A stretch of 44,423 nucleotides of DNA from Halococcus hamelinensis 100A6 (GCF_000336675.1 NZ_AOMB01000042.1:66938-111360), one strand, 5' to 3'; shown: positions 17,801-26,095, counted from the stretch's first letter. Notes: a model not told the origin generated them from the sequence alone. Numbers and translations: made by a program.

Positions 17801-17974
17801 GCGCTCGAAGAGGTCCTCCTGGCTCTCGACGAGCTCGCCGTCGGCGTCCTTCCGGAGATAGCGCGCCGGCAGGATGTTGTCGTAGGCGTTCGCGGTGAGC
17901 CGCTCCTGAAGCGTCTCGCCGTCGACGCGCTTGACGGGGAGGTTGACCTCGTCGGCGGAGTTCGCGCGGCTCAC
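14882..17974 (-). CDS. nrdJ: Adenosylcobalamin-dependent (class II) ribonucleotide reductase
   Basis: A 1030-residue enzyme that makes deoxyribonucleotides without needing oxygen. The first redox Cys lies near residue 174 (SACFVDS). NPCGEQPLEEYEAC gives the thiyl-radical Cys at 433 and its redox partner at 444, the same 11-residue spacing as in Thermotoga NrdJ. KTCNFPNSAS and APTGTTSMVGNTTGGCEP are also typical. The tail is a four-Cys ribbon (CPSCG, CKTCESCG) that reduces the active site or binds zinc. GTG at 17974 is preferred over GTG at 18019 because the product then begins like other haloarchaeal NrdJ proteins and a TATA-like CTTACTT lies near 18032. Confidence 0.95.
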   Translation of the reverse strand: MSRANSADEVNLPVKRVDGETLQERLTANAYDNILPARYLRKDADGELVESQEDLFERVAKNVALAEAVFEADARDVDITVRPDQLKPDHPRRDELASEVFGTGTTADSEAETALSAYNVNKFAYDTIVPDLPEGIRSHVEETAESFRDSMEHLSFMPNSPTLMNAGDELQQLSACFVDSPGDDIDDIHETAKEAAQVFQSGGGMGYAFWKLRPYGDAVGSTGGIASGPITFMRTYDQMCETIAQGGARRGAQMGVMRVSHPDVIQFIHAKNKDVSLAHSLRLNDPDDFTHTQFVDALEEARELIDEEGRVPKHLRNAVEGHLSNFNISVGVTDDFMDALKEGGEFTFTNPRTEEPHVATPETKELYECYDLGEHVEVGEVLSIPAEALWEHIVDGAYQNGEPGVIYLERVNKEHSFDVEEHPDHEILATNPCGEQPLEEYEACNLGHINLSTLAASDAPDWRVWSAEHEAEYDSHEAAMDAYLEEAIDFEEFDRRIELGTRFLENVVTMSDFPVAKIEQKVREMRKIGLGVMGLAQLYIQLGVRYGSAEGNEVARQLMTHINHGSKAASHDLAEVRGSFDDWADSKYANPTEYREWFEAQTGESADDWADGFPMRNHNTTTIAPTGTTSMVGNTTGGCEPIYNVAYYKNVSDDVQGDEMLVEFDDYFLRVLEANDIDVDAVKREAQDQMSSNEFDGVEGLDSVPDAIGELFVVTADLTGKQHAAVQCACQAGVDSAISKTCNFPNSASKEDMDEVYRYIYDNGGKGVTVYRDGTRSKQVLTTRADNAEFADEDEAAAVIAEQIEEVFGGLSEFLDNEDVRAALDADLDGLAEPAYAEKQPRPDVLHGVTQRIDTGYGKLYVNINEDNQGRAFELFANIGHSGGFTNSFTEALAKVISTALRSGVDPVEIADELNGTRSPKVAWDKGEQIQSIPDAIGTAMRRYLDGEIEQAYPKQANLDEIADESAASGAEPDGGVATQEGSADRGRTKSDAQKLIDNGESPECPSCGSFTLYYSEGCKTCESCGWSEC

Positions 17975-18322
17975 GCGTCGTTCCTCCGGGCGGGTACGGG
18001 GATTCTGTGGTCGATACACCGGGTGAAGTAAGAGGAAGTCCCAACCATCTGTGACGGGAATCTCCTACTGAAGCGAGGGTGATGAACGCTTCGGCCCGCG
18101 TTTTCCTGTACTGGCTCGTCGATCGAAATCAAGGTCCGTTGGCTGGTCATGTTGACACCTGTTTGCGCCCGCACGCGTCCTATCGGGACACTCTCCACCT
18201 GAGCACATAACCGTAGGTAGACCAGAGTGAAAGTGGTTTCATCGGTGACGGAATCACCCAACGGGGACGAGATATCGACGCGAAGGCGGAGGGGGTTTTC
18301 GGATGGAAATCGGGGGCTGAAA
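17975..18322. other. Intergenic region between nrdJ and trpG
   Basis: About 350 bp without a supportable gene. It should contain the nrdJ promoter: on the minus strand CTTACTT at about 18035-18029 sits roughly 55 bp before GTG 17974. I see no cobalamin-riboswitch B12 box, NrdR box pair or other structured element. Confidence 0.45.
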
Positions 18323-18958
18323 TCAGCCTTCGATGACTGGTTCGTCGGAGCGATTCGCGACACCCGCCAGGAAGTTCCGGATGATGTCGTGGCCCACACC
18401 AGTCAGCACGCTCTCGGGGTGGAACTGGACGCACTCGATGGGGTACTCGCGGTGGCGGATCCCCATCACGAGGTCGTCGGTGCGTGCGCTCACGGCGAAA
18501 CAGTCGGGGATCTCCGTCGCGACAAGCGAGTGATATCGGCCCGCGCGGAAGCCCTGGTCCAGCCCCGCGAAGACGCCGTTCCCGTCGTGATCGATGGCGA
18601 ACGCCTTGCCGTGGACGGGTTCCGGCGCGCGCCCGACCGACCCGCCGTAGGCGTAGACCGCGGCTTCGAGCCCGAGACAGACCCCGAGGGTCGGGATCTC
18701 GGGACCCAGTTCGCGGAAGACGTCGAGGGTCACCCCCACGTCGCGGTCGTTCTCGGGGTGGCCCGGACCGGGGCTCACCACGATGGCGTCGGGGTCGTAA
18801 GCACGTATCTCGTCGAGCGAAGCGGTGTTCCGGACGACGTGGGTGTCGGCGTGTTCGCTGACGTACTCCACGAGGTTGTAGGTGAACGAATCGAAGTTGT
18901 CGACGAACAGCACCCGCGGGCGGTCCGCGGTGGCTTCCGAATCGGTCGTCCCGGTCAT
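18323..18958 (-). CDS. trpG: Anthranilate synthase component II (glutamine amidotransferase)
   Basis: A 211-residue class I glutamine amidotransferase that supplies ammonia to TrpE. VLFVDNFDSFTYNLVEY opens the domain. VSPGPGHPEND is the oxyanion region, GVCLGLEA contains the nucleophile Cys, and CVQFHPESVLT carries the His-Glu pair. The nucleophile elbow reads GVCLGLEA, not the bacterial GVCLGHQA, a variation I recall as normal in haloarchaeal TrpG. ATG at 18958 overlaps the trpE stop as ATGA. It is the last gene of trpDFEG. Confidence 0.93.
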   Translation of the reverse strand: MTGTTDSEATADRPRVLFVDNFDSFTYNLVEYVSEHADTHVVRNTASLDEIRAYDPDAIVVSPGPGHPENDRDVGVTLDVFRELGPEIPTLGVCLGLEAAVYAYGGSVGRAPEPVHGKAFAIDHDGNGVFAGLDQGFRAGRYHSLVATEIPDCFAVSARTDDLVMGIRHREYPIECVQFHPESVLTGVGHDIIRNFLAGVANRSDEPVIEG

Positions 18959-20568
18959 CGGCCCGCCTCCGGGATGGAGGGTTCGTCCGATGGGCGCTCG
19001 ATGCGTTCGAGCGCGGCGAGCACCCCGCCCATCTTGCGCTCGGTCTCCTCGTACTCGCTCGCGGGGTCGGAGTCCGCGACGATGCCCGCGCCCGCCTGCA
19101 CCACGATTCGGTCGAGCGCGCGTGGGTGCGTGTCGCGTCGTTCGCTCCCGTGGTCGACGAGGGCCGTGCGGATCACGATCGCCACGTCGGCGTCGCCGTC
19201 CCACGAGAAGTAACCCACGCCGCCGCCGTAGAGGCCACGGTGGCTGGGTTCGAGGGCGTCGATGATCTCCATCGCGCGGACCTTCGGCGCGCCCGAGAGC
19301 GTCCCCATCGGGAAGGTCGCGCGCGTCGCGTCGAAGGCGTCGCGGTCCGCGGCCAATCGACCCGTGACCGTGGACTCGATGTGCTGGACGTGCGAGTACT
19401 TCAGCACGCTCATGAAGTCCCGGACCCGGACGGTGGTGGGTTCGCTCACGCGGCGGACGTCGTTGCGCGCGAGGTCCACCAGCATCGTGTGCTCGGCGCG
19501 TTCCTTCTCGTCGGCCAGGAGTTCACCCGCGAGTCGGCGGTCCTCGACCGGGCTCTCGCCCCGCTGGCAGGTCCCCGCGAGCGGATTCGAGACGACCTCG
19601 TTCTCGCGAACCGAGACCAGCGTCTCGGGGCTCGAACCCACGACCGAGCGCCCGCCGTATTCGAGGAGGTACATGTAGGGCGACGGGTTCACGTCCCGGA
19701 GCGCGGCGTAGAGCCCACGGGGATCGACCTCGCCGACGAGTTCACGGGTGCGCGAGAGCACGACCTGGTAGCTGTCGCCGTCCAGGACGTGCTCCTTCGC
19801 GCGCCGGACCGCCTCCTCGTAGGCCTCGCGCGACCCGGCGCGTTCGTCCTCGCGTTCGAACCCGCCGAACGTGGGGTCGCCGTTCGAAAGCGCTGCGGTC
19901 ACCCGCTCGACCTCGCTCACGAGGTCGTCGTAGACCGCACTGGGGTCGTCGCCGGGCCGGAGGAGGGGCGTGAACACCAGCGAGACCTCGTCGGCGGCGT
20001 GGTCGAACGCCACGGTCTTCGTCGTGAGCACGAACTGGGCGTCGGGGACGGTCGAGTCGGGGCGGTCGAGCCCCACCTCGTCGAGGTGGAGGTCGTAGAC
20101 GGCGTCGTAGGCGAGGAAGCCGACGAGCCCGCCCTCTAACTGCTGGCGGTCGCTGTCCGGGAAGTTCACGAGGTCGACGTCGGGGAGCGCGTCGCGGAGG
20201 CGGTCGAGGGTGTCGCCCGTGCCGGCGTCGAGCAGGTCGTCGTAGCGCGAATCGAAGGTCTCGACGTCGGTTCCGGTCGGATCGACCGTGACGGCGGCCG
20301 CGGGGTCGTAGCCCACGAACGAGTAGCGCGCGTGGCGGTCCTCGGGGGCGGGGGCGAACGCGCCGTCGGGGTCGCTGGAGGCGACCTTCTCGGCGCTCTC
20401 CAGCAGGAAGGTGTACTCGGCACCGACGGCGTCGGCGAGCGCCGCGTAGGCCGCCAGCGGTTCGGTATCGCCGTCGAGCGCTGCGGTGGTGTGGACAACG
20501 ACCGGACCGTCGGCATCGCGCGCGAGTTCGACGAACCGGTCGCGGTCGAGGTCGAGCGGCGAACTCAT
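18955..20568 (-). CDS. trpE: Anthranilate synthase component I
   Basis: A 537-residue chorismate-binding enzyme that converts chorismate to anthranilate with TrpG. The N-terminal domain holds TFLLESAEK (LLES is part of the tryptophan feedback site), so allosteric inhibition is probably retained. The C-terminal half has the catalytic motifs NPLAGTCQRG, DLARNDVRRV, FPMGTLSGAPKVRAMEII and IVVQAGAGIVADSDP. ATG at 20568 overlaps the trpF stop as ATGA. An in-frame upstream extension reads as Arg-rich shadow of trpF and was rejected. Confidence 0.95.
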   Translation of the reverse strand: MSSPLDLDRDRFVELARDADGPVVVHTTAALDGDTEPLAAYAALADAVGAEYTFLLESAEKVASSDPDGAFAPAPEDRHARYSFVGYDPAAAVTVDPTGTDVETFDSRYDDLLDAGTGDTLDRLRDALPDVDLVNFPDSDRQQLEGGLVGFLAYDAVYDLHLDEVGLDRPDSTVPDAQFVLTTKTVAFDHAADEVSLVFTPLLRPGDDPSAVYDDLVSEVERVTAALSNGDPTFGGFEREDERAGSREAYEEAVRRAKEHVLDGDSYQVVLSRTRELVGEVDPRGLYAALRDVNPSPYMYLLEYGGRSVVGSSPETLVSVRENEVVSNPLAGTCQRGESPVEDRRLAGELLADEKERAEHTMLVDLARNDVRRVSEPTTVRVRDFMSVLKYSHVQHIESTVTGRLAADRDAFDATRATFPMGTLSGAPKVRAMEIIDALEPSHRGLYGGGVGYFSWDGDADVAIVIRTALVDHGSERRDTHPRALDRIVVQAGAGIVADSDPASEYEETERKMGGVLAALERIERPSDEPSIPEAGR

Positions 20569-21197
20569 GCGCGCACCGACTCCACCGTCGCACGCTCGAC
20601 GAACCGCCGGAGCGCGTCGTGGTCCTTCTTCCCACCGGCTTCCTCGACCCCGCTCGAAACGTCGACCCCGAACGGCTCGGCGGTACGGACCGCGCTCGCG
20701 ACGTTCTCGGGCGTGAGGCCACCGGCGAGGAGCACCGGGGTATCGAGGTCGGCGACGACCTCGCGTGCGCGCTCCCAGTCGTGGGTCTCGCCCGTCCCGC
20801 CCGCGCCGTGCTCGTCGGTCGAGTCCAGCACGATGGCGTCCGCAGCGGTGTACCCCGAGAGGTCGTCGGCCGCATCGACCGCCGCGAACACCGACCGGTC
20901 GGTGGCCGCCGCGAGTTCGTCGATCTCCTCGGCCGAGAAGCCGTGGACCTGTATCGCGTCCGCACCCACTCGGTCGACCAGGTCGGCCCCCGCAGCGGGC
21001 GAGTCGGGCATCGTGACGAGAACGCTCGTCACGCCGTCGGGTACCCGGTCGACCAGGTCGGCCGCCGCCTCGGGGTCGAGTTCGCGCGGGGTCTCGATCG
21101 GCACCCCGGTGACGAAGCCGACCATGTCCGCGCCGGCGTCGACCGCCGCGTGCAGGTCGTCCCCGCGGGTCAGCCCGCAGAGCTTCGCGCGCGTCAC
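20565..21197 (-). CDS. trpF: Phosphoribosylanthranilate isomerase
   Basis: A 210-residue TIM-barrel enzyme for the third step of tryptophan synthesis. AKLCGLTR near the start contains the catalytic Cys (C7). IVLDSTDEHGAGGTGETHDW holds the catalytic Asp and phosphate loop, and LLAGGLTPENV and GVDVSSGVEE complete the barrel end. GTG at 21197 overlaps the trpD stop (GTGA). Length is normal for the family. Confidence 0.94.
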   Translation of the reverse strand: MTRAKLCGLTRGDDLHAAVDAGADMVGFVTGVPIETPRELDPEAAADLVDRVPDGVTSVLVTMPDSPAAGADLVDRVGADAIQVHGFSAEEIDELAAATDRSVFAAVDAADDLSGYTAADAIVLDSTDEHGAGGTGETHDWERAREVVADLDTPVLLAGGLTPENVASAVRTAEPFGVDVSSGVEEAGGKKDHDALRRFVERATVESVRA

Positions 21198-22213
21198 GCG
21201 GTCTCACCCGGAACCGTCTCCGCCCCGCAGAGCACCGCGAGCGTCTCGGCCGCCGCCCCCGAATCGATGGCCTCGCGGGCCGACGCGACCCCGGCTTCGA
21301 GGTCGTCGGCGAGGCCGGCGACGTAGACCGCCGCGCCGGCGTTCGCGAGCACGATGTCGCGTTTCGCGCCCCGGAGGTCGCCGGTCACGATACCCCGGAG
21401 GTCGGCGGCGTTCTCCGCGGGCGTGCCGCCCGCGACGGCTTCGACCGGGGCGGCGTCGAGTCCGAGGTCGGCGGGCGTCAGGTCGTACTCCTCGACGTCG
21501 TTTCCGTCGACCTCGGCCACCGTCGTCCCGCCGTGGAGGCAGATCTCGTCCATCCCGGAGCCGTGAACCACGAGCGCGCGTTCGACCTCCATCTTCGTGA
21601 GCGCGCGGGCCAGTACCGGCACGAGGTCGGGCGAGTAGACCCCGACGACCTGGGCGTCGGCGTTCGCGGGGTTCGTCAGCGGGCCGAGCGCGTTGAAGAT
21701 CGTCCGCATCCCGAGCTCCTTTCGCGGTCCGATGACCGCCTTCATCGCGGGGTGGAACACCGGGGCGAGCATGAACCCGATCCCGTCGCGCTCGATGGCA
21801 CGCTCGACGGCCGGCGGTTCGGCCTCGATCTCGACCCCGAGCTCGTCGAGCACGTCGGCGCTCCCCGAGGAGGAGGAGACCGAGTAGTTGCCGTGTTTCG
21901 CGACGTTGACGCCCGCACCCGCCGCGACGACCGCGCTCGCCGTCGAGACGTTGATCGTGTCGTGGTCGTCGCCGCCGGTCCCACAGGTGTCGACCAGCGG
22001 GCGGGAGTCGGGGTCGATGGTCCGGGCCGCGTTCCGCATCCCCTGGGCGAACCCCGCGATCTCGGTCTCGGTCTCGCCCTTCGCCCGGAGCGCCGCGAGC
22101 AGCGCCCCGATCTGGGCGTCGGTCGCGTTCTCGAACACCGCCGCCGCGGCCGCTCGGGCCGTCGACAGGTCGAGGTCCTCGCCGTCCGTCACGCGCTCGA
22201 TGTGCTCTTTCAT
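21194..22213 (-). CDS. trpD: Anthranilate phosphoribosyltransferase
   Basis: A 339-residue enzyme that joins anthranilate to PRPP. Family motifs are VDTCGTGGDDHDTINVSTA (PRPP loop), AKHGNYSVSSSSGSADVLDELGV and NALGPLTNPANA. It is the first gene of the minus-strand operon trpD-F-E-G, whose remaining junctions are all 4-bp overlaps. This is the usual haloarchaeal split of the pathway, with trpCBA elsewhere. ATG at 22213 is the only good start. Confidence 0.95.
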   Translation of the reverse strand: MKEHIERVTDGEDLDLSTARAAAAAVFENATDAQIGALLAALRAKGETETEIAGFAQGMRNAARTIDPDSRPLVDTCGTGGDDHDTINVSTASAVVAAGAGVNVAKHGNYSVSSSSGSADVLDELGVEIEAEPPAVERAIERDGIGFMLAPVFHPAMKAVIGPRKELGMRTIFNALGPLTNPANADAQVVGVYSPDLVPVLARALTKMEVERALVVHGSGMDEICLHGGTTVAEVDGNDVEEYDLTPADLGLDAAPVEAVAGGTPAENAADLRGIVTGDLRGAKRDIVLANAGAAVYVAGLADDLEAGVASAREAIDSGAAAETLAVLCGAETVPGETA

Positions 22214-22258
22214 TGGATCACGGATGTACTACTTCGCGTTGTAATGGACAAATCCGTA

Positions 22259-22272
22259 CATCGACTTAAACG
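22259..22272 (-). promoter_or_regulatory. Probable trp operon promoter
   Basis: The minus-strand ACGTTTAAGTCG box lies about 50-57 bp before the trpD ATG. This would give a transcript start near 22240 and a leader of about 25 nt. The inverted hexamers ACGGAT (22220-22225) and ATCCGT (22252-22257) flank that start and could be regulator half-sites. No leader peptide is visible. Confidence 0.4.
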
Positions 22273-22357
22273 TGTCGTCGCCGGTCGCGGCGCGCCCGTC
22301 GGCTGGGTCGTTTCGAAACGTTCAATTGTGCCCCGGCGGAACCACTATTCCCAAGAC

Positions 22358-22432
22358 GGGTTCGTGGTCTAGGCTGGTTATGACACCTCCTTGACATGGA
22401 GGAGGCCGGCGGTTCAAATCCGCCCGAACCCA
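22358..22432 (+). tRNA. tRNA-Val (GAC)
   Basis: A 75-nt cloverleaf: acceptor GGGTTCG/CGAACCC with discriminator A, and anticodon stem CCTCC/GGAGG around loop TTGACAT (anticodon GAC). The T arm is GGCGG-TTCAAAT-CCGCC. There is no intron and no encoded CCA. A CGAAACGTTCAATTG promoter element ends about 30 bp upstream. Confidence 0.95.
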
Positions 22433-22515
22433 CTCGTTCTCCGGATCGAATCTAACGACGGCACAGCGGAACGGTCGGTTTTCTTGCGGAGTCGAGGCAT
22501 CGCGTTTCCCGGTGT

Positions 22516-22535
22516 GGAGGGGTCGATACCCCTCC
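22516..22535 (+). repeat. Perfect 8-bp inverted repeat with 4-nt loop
   Basis: GGAGGGGT-CGAT-ACCCCTCC forms a strong hairpin in the 168 bp between tRNA-Val and the small zinc protein, which are transcribed toward each other. It could end either transcript, though no T-run follows. The rest of this interval shows nothing. Confidence 0.4.
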
Positions 22536-22600
22536 TTCGCTGCTCTTGCGTAGCTGTGGCGATACGTGTCGACGTACCGCAACGAACCGAGAAACCGAGG

Positions 22601-22702
22601 TCAGTGGATGAGGATCACGTGCCCGCACTCCGGGCACTCGATCTTGTCGTCGTCCGATTCGAACTCCACGGCGTTCTCACATTCGTTGCATCGTTTCTCC
22701 AT
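22601..22702 (-). CDS. Zinc-ribbon microprotein, 33 residues
   Basis: ATG at 22702 opens a 33-codon frame encoding MEKRCNECENAVEF, an acidic loop, and CPECGHVILIH. Two CxxC knuckles about 14 residues apart make a minimal zinc ribbon. The second half resembles the CPYCGH segment of the archaeal RNA polymerase subunit RpoP, but the protein is too short to call it that. It diverges from deoxyhypusine synthase. Longer upstream open frames in the same phase lack family-like sequence. Confidence 0.65.
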   Translation of the reverse strand: MEKRCNECENAVEFESDDDKIECPECGHVILIH

Positions 22703-22792
22703 TCGACTGTATTGGTACCGAATGGCAAAGGGACTTCCGACGGTCCGCCGACGGACCGCGCGGTTGAAACCGATACCATCCCGATCCGACCC

Positions 22793-23878
22793 ATGAGCAA
22801 CCACGAGCCGGACCAGCCGCCGCGCGAGGAGTTCCACCACGACCCCATCGAACACGCGACGGTTTCGGGAGGGATGACCGTGGGCGAACTCGCGACCGAG
22901 TACGGGAAGGCGGGCATCGGCGCGAACGCGCTCGCGGAGGCGGTCGACATCTACGCCGAGATGCTCGACCCCGAGGTGACGAGCTTCTTTGGCCTCGCGG
23001 GCGCGATGGTGCCCGCCGGGATGCGTCAGGTCGTCGTCGACCTCATCCGGGACGGCCACATCGACGTGCTCGTCACCACCGGCGCGAACCTCACCCACGA
23101 CGCCATCGAGGCCATCGGCGGCAAGCACCACCACGGTCGCGCCGGGCCGCACGACACGCGATCCGGCGCTCCCTGCTCACGCTCGCCCGAAGGCTCGCGT
23201 GAACACGGCCGCGACCACGGCAACGGGAGTCTTCGAGACCACGACGAGACGCTTCGCGACGAACAGGTCGACCGGATCTTCGACGTCTACCTCCCACAGG
23301 AACACTTCGCGCTGCTCGAAACGCACCTCCGCGAGGAGGTCTTTCCCGCGATAGAGGAGACGGTGAGCATCCAGCGGTTGACCGACGAACTCGGGCGCGC
23401 GAACGCCGAGGTCAACGAGGAGGAAGGGGTCGACGAGGACCCGGGTATCGTCGCCGCCGCCCACGAACACGACGTACCGGTCTACGCCCCCGCGATCCAG
23501 GACTCCGTGCTGGGTCTCCAGGCGTGGCTCTACTCCCAGACCACGGATTTCTCGCTCGACGCGCTCGACGACATGAACGGGTTGAACGACATCGCCTACG
23601 AGGCCGAGAGTACGGGCGCGGTCGTGGTCGGCGGCGGAGTACCCAAAAACTACGTGCTCCAGACCATGCTGGTCGCGCCCGACGCCTACGACTACGCCGT
23701 CCAGCTGACGATGGACCCCGAACACGCCGGCGGGCTCTCGGGGGCGACCCTGGAGGAGGCTCGGTCGTGGGGCAAGCTCGAAAAGGCCGCCCGGAACGCG
23801 AGCGTCTACGCCGACGCGACCATCACCCTGCCGCTGGTCGTGGCGGCCGCCCGCGAGCGCGCCGGCGAGACCGAGTAA
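22793..23878 (+). CDS. dhs: Deoxyhypusine synthase
   Basis: A 361-residue enzyme that transfers an aminobutyl group from spermidine (or an agmatine route, as proposed in haloarchaea) to a lysine of aIF5A. TTGANLTHDAIEAIGGKHHHG and ARSWGKLEKAARNASVYADATITLPLVVAA are family motifs. K328 in SWGKL corresponds to the catalytic Lys that forms the enzyme intermediate. Between residues about 103 and 155 there is a His/Gly/Arg/Ser-rich insert not found in eukaryotic enzymes. ATG at 22793 was chosen because upstream in-frame sequence overlaps tRNA-Val. Confidence 0.94.
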   Translation: MSNHEPDQPPREEFHHDPIEHATVSGGMTVGELATEYGKAGIGANALAEAVDIYAEMLDPEVTSFFGLAGAMVPAGMRQVVVDLIRDGHIDVLVTTGANLTHDAIEAIGGKHHHGRAGPHDTRSGAPCSRSPEGSREHGRDHGNGSLRDHDETLRDEQVDRIFDVYLPQEHFALLETHLREEVFPAIEETVSIQRLTDELGRANAEVNEEEGVDEDPGIVAAAHEHDVPVYAPAIQDSVLGLQAWLYSQTTDFSLDALDDMNGLNDIAYEAESTGAVVVGGGVPKNYVLQTMLVAPDAYDYAVQLTMDPEHAGGLSGATLEEARSWGKLEKAARNASVYADATITLPLVVAAARERAGETE

Positions 23879-23908
23879 CCCCGAAATCGAACAACCGCGG
23901 TCCCCGGA

Positions 23909-24121
23909 TTACTCCGCGAGGTCGACCACGTCGTCGCGGAACTCCTCGACCGAGGTGGAGTACTCGCCGATCCGATCCCCCTCGTCGTCGTACTGTACCA
24001 CGTCGACGTCGTCGTCGGCGACGCCGACGACTTCGAGGCTCGTGCCGTCGTCGAGCCGGTACCGGTCGCCAGCGGCGACCTCGGGTTCCCCGTTGTCGCC
24101 GGCCCCCTCGTCCTCGTTCAT
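23909..24121 (-). CDS. Small acidic protein of unknown function
   Basis: A 70-residue, strongly acidic protein. After a disordered head (MNEDEGAGDNGE), residues 18-60 alternate in a beta pattern (YRLDDGTSLEVVGVADDDVDVVQYDD) like a single SH3-like or KOW-like barrel. The C-terminal helix is EEFRDDVVDLAE. It is convergent with deoxyhypusine synthase, 30 bp away. Family not recognised with certainty. Confidence 0.6.
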   Translation of the reverse strand: MNEDEGAGDNGEPEVAAGDRYRLDDGTSLEVVGVADDDVDVVQYDDEGDRIGEYSTSVEEFRDDVVDLAE

Positions 24122-24360
24122 ACCCCGTCTCCACCCGCGACCGGTTTGAGTCTGTTCCTCCGTCGTGTTCCCGATCTGTGTACGACCCGTATCGGCCCCA
24201 TCCCATCCGACCGGCGACGAGCGCCGCGTTCGTCACGGCTCCGCCCCGCCGGCCGTCTCGTAGGCTCCAGCAATACCCTCCGGAACCCTTGATCCCCGTC
24301 AGACCTCGCCGTGACCCGGGGATACTATGAGTGGAGGACTCTACGTGTCTCCAAGGTTAG

Positions 24361-24375
24361 CCGGCATATCGCCGG
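24361..24375 (+). promoter_or_regulatory. Palindrome overlapping the predicted promoter of the reductase operon
   Basis: CCGGC-ATATC-GCCGG is a perfect 5-bp inverted repeat whose AT centre lies about 26-30 nt before the ATG at 24395, where the TATA box is expected. It may be an operator on the promoter or an odd TATA element. The remaining sequence from 24122 shows no gene. Confidence 0.35.
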
Positions 24376-24394
24376 TGCTCCGATCTGATTCACA

Positions 24395-26095
24395 ATGAAC
24401 ACAGTCGAACGCTGGAAACAGGAGAAGCATCCGCTCGACGTCATCGAGGACGTCCGGGAGTACGCCGAAGAGGGGCTCTCGTTTGACGAGATCGAAGAAC
24501 GCGCTGGCGACGGCGAGTGGGAACGGCTCAAGTGGGCCGGGATGTACAGCCACGGGGTACAGGACGGCTACTTCATGATGCGGACGAAGGTCCCCGGCGG
24601 CTATCTCACGCCCGAACAGGGTGAGGTCGTCGGGGAGGTCGCCGACGAGTTCGCCACCGCGCCCGAGGAGTACGGCGGCGACCAACAGAACGACCTCTGG
24701 GGCGACGCCTACGTCGACATCACGACGCGCCAGGACTTCCAGGAACACTGGATCGAGGTCGAGGACGTCCCCGAGATCTGGAATCGCTACGACGACGTGG
24801 GGTTGACCACGATCCAGGGCTGTGGCGACTCCGCACGCAACGTCCTGGGCTGCCCGGCGGCGGGCCTCGACCACCACGAGGTCTTCGACGCCCAGCCCGT
24901 GATCGACGCGGTCTCGGATTTCTTCACCGAGAATCGGGAGTACGGCAACCTCCCCCGGAAGTTCAAGATCACCATCACCGGCTGCCGCGAGGACTGCGCC
25001 CAGTCCCAGATCAACGACGTCGGGATGACGCCGGCACGCCGCGAGGTCGACGGCCAGTACCAGTACGGCTTCCACGTCCGCGTCGGCGGCGGGCTCTCGG
25101 ACGGCCCGCGGATGGGCTCGGAGCTCGACGTGTTCGTCCCGCCGGAGGACGCCGTCGAGTTCACCCGCGCCGTCGCCCAGACGTTCAAGGAGCTCGGCAA
25201 CCGGTTCAACCGCGGCGTCTGCCGGATGCGCTATCTCGTCCAGCAGATGGGGCCCGAGAAGTTCGAGGAAGCGGTTCGCGACCGATGTACGGTCGACCTC
25301 GATACTCGCGGCGAGGACCTCACGGAAGGCTACACGGGCGACCACGTCGGCGTCCACAAACAGCGCGACGAGGACCTCCGATACGTCGGTTTCAACGTCG
25401 TCGCGGGTCGGATGGGCGGCGACGAGTTCGCCGAGGCCGCCCGCGCGGCGGAGAAACACGGTACCGACGAGGCGAGCCTCCGCCTCGCGACGGATCAGAA
25501 CTTCCTGATCACCCACATCCCCGAGGAGAACGTCGACGACCTCCTCGCGGAGCCGTTCGCGGAGAACTACCAGCCGGATCCCGGTCCGTTCGCGCGCGGC
25601 GCGGTCGGGTGTACGGGGAGCGAGTTCTGTAACTACGGGATCATCGAGACCAAGAATCGCGTGAAGCGGTGGGCCCGCGAACTCGACGACCGTATCGATA
25701 CCCCCGACGACCTCGAAGTCGTCCGGATGCACATGTCGGGCTGTTCGGCCTCCTGCGCCCAGCCCCAGATCGCCGACATCGGCTTCCGCGGCGAGACGGT
25801 CAAGACGGATATCGACGACGCGGACGACGAGAACGACGCGATCGTCGAGGGGATGGACTTCGGCCTCGGCGGTTCGCTGGGTGCCGACAACGAGTTCCTC
25901 GACTGGGTCGAGCACGCGGTGCCCGCGACCGCGGTGATCCCGGCGCTCGAAAAGCTGTTCACGGCCTACACCGACGAGCGCGAGGAGGGCGAGCGCTTCT
26001 ACGAGTGGTGTCGCCGTGCCGGCAACGACGAACTCCGGGCCGTGATGCAACAGGCGGACGCCAACGTCTCGGGAGGTGTCGCGGCGGATGACTGA
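24395..26095 (+). CDS. Siroheme/[4Fe-4S] nitrite or sulfite reductase
   Basis: A 566-residue protein with two tandem ferredoxin-like/siroheme repeats. The siroheme-[4Fe-4S] ligands are seen in CTGSEFC (C-x5-C, about residue 407) and CSASC (C-x3-C, about residue 450). TITGCREDCAQSQINDVG and MHMSGCSASCAQPQIADIG are the paired repeats. It performs a six-electron reduction of nitrite to ammonia or sulfite to sulfide in the cytoplasm. Haloarchaeal members are often labelled NirA. No nitrate reductase or transporter lies nearby, and the following gene overlaps it by 8 bp and encodes an F420/ferredoxin module, so sulfite is at least as likely. No gene symbol is given for this reason. Confidence 0.88.
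   Translation: MNTVERWKQEKHPLDVIEDVREYAEEGLSFDEIEERAGDGEWERLKWAGMYSHGVQDGYFMMRTKVPGGYLTPEQGEVVGEVADEFATAPEEYGGDQQNDLWGDAYVDITTRQDFQEHWIEVEDVPEIWNRYDDVGLTTIQGCGDSARNVLGCPAAGLDHHEVFDAQPVIDAVSDFFTENREYGNLPRKFKITITGCREDCAQSQINDVGMTPARREVDGQYQYGFHVRVGGGLSDGPRMGSELDVFVPPEDAVEFTRAVAQTFKELGNRFNRGVCRMRYLVQQMGPEKFEEAVRDRCTVDLDTRGEDLTEGYTGDHVGVHKQRDEDLRYVGFNVVAGRMGGDEFAEAARAAEKHGTDEASLRLATDQNFLITHIPEENVDDLLAEPFAENYQPDPGPFARGAVGCTGSEFCNYGIIETKNRVKRWARELDDRIDTPDDLEVVRMHMSGCSASCAQPQIADIGFRGETVKTDIDDADDENDAIVEGMDFGLGGSLGADNEFLDWVEHAVPATAVIPALEKLFTAYTDEREEGERFYEWCRRAGNDELRAVMQQADANVSGGVAADD

Noticed and set aside
16056-18044. A 662-codon minus-strand frame overlapping nrdJ
   Set aside because: Arg-rich shadow of nrdJ in another phase.
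17975-18322. Possible cobalamin riboswitch before nrdJ
   Set aside because: No B12 box or long conserved stem could be found on either strand by eye.
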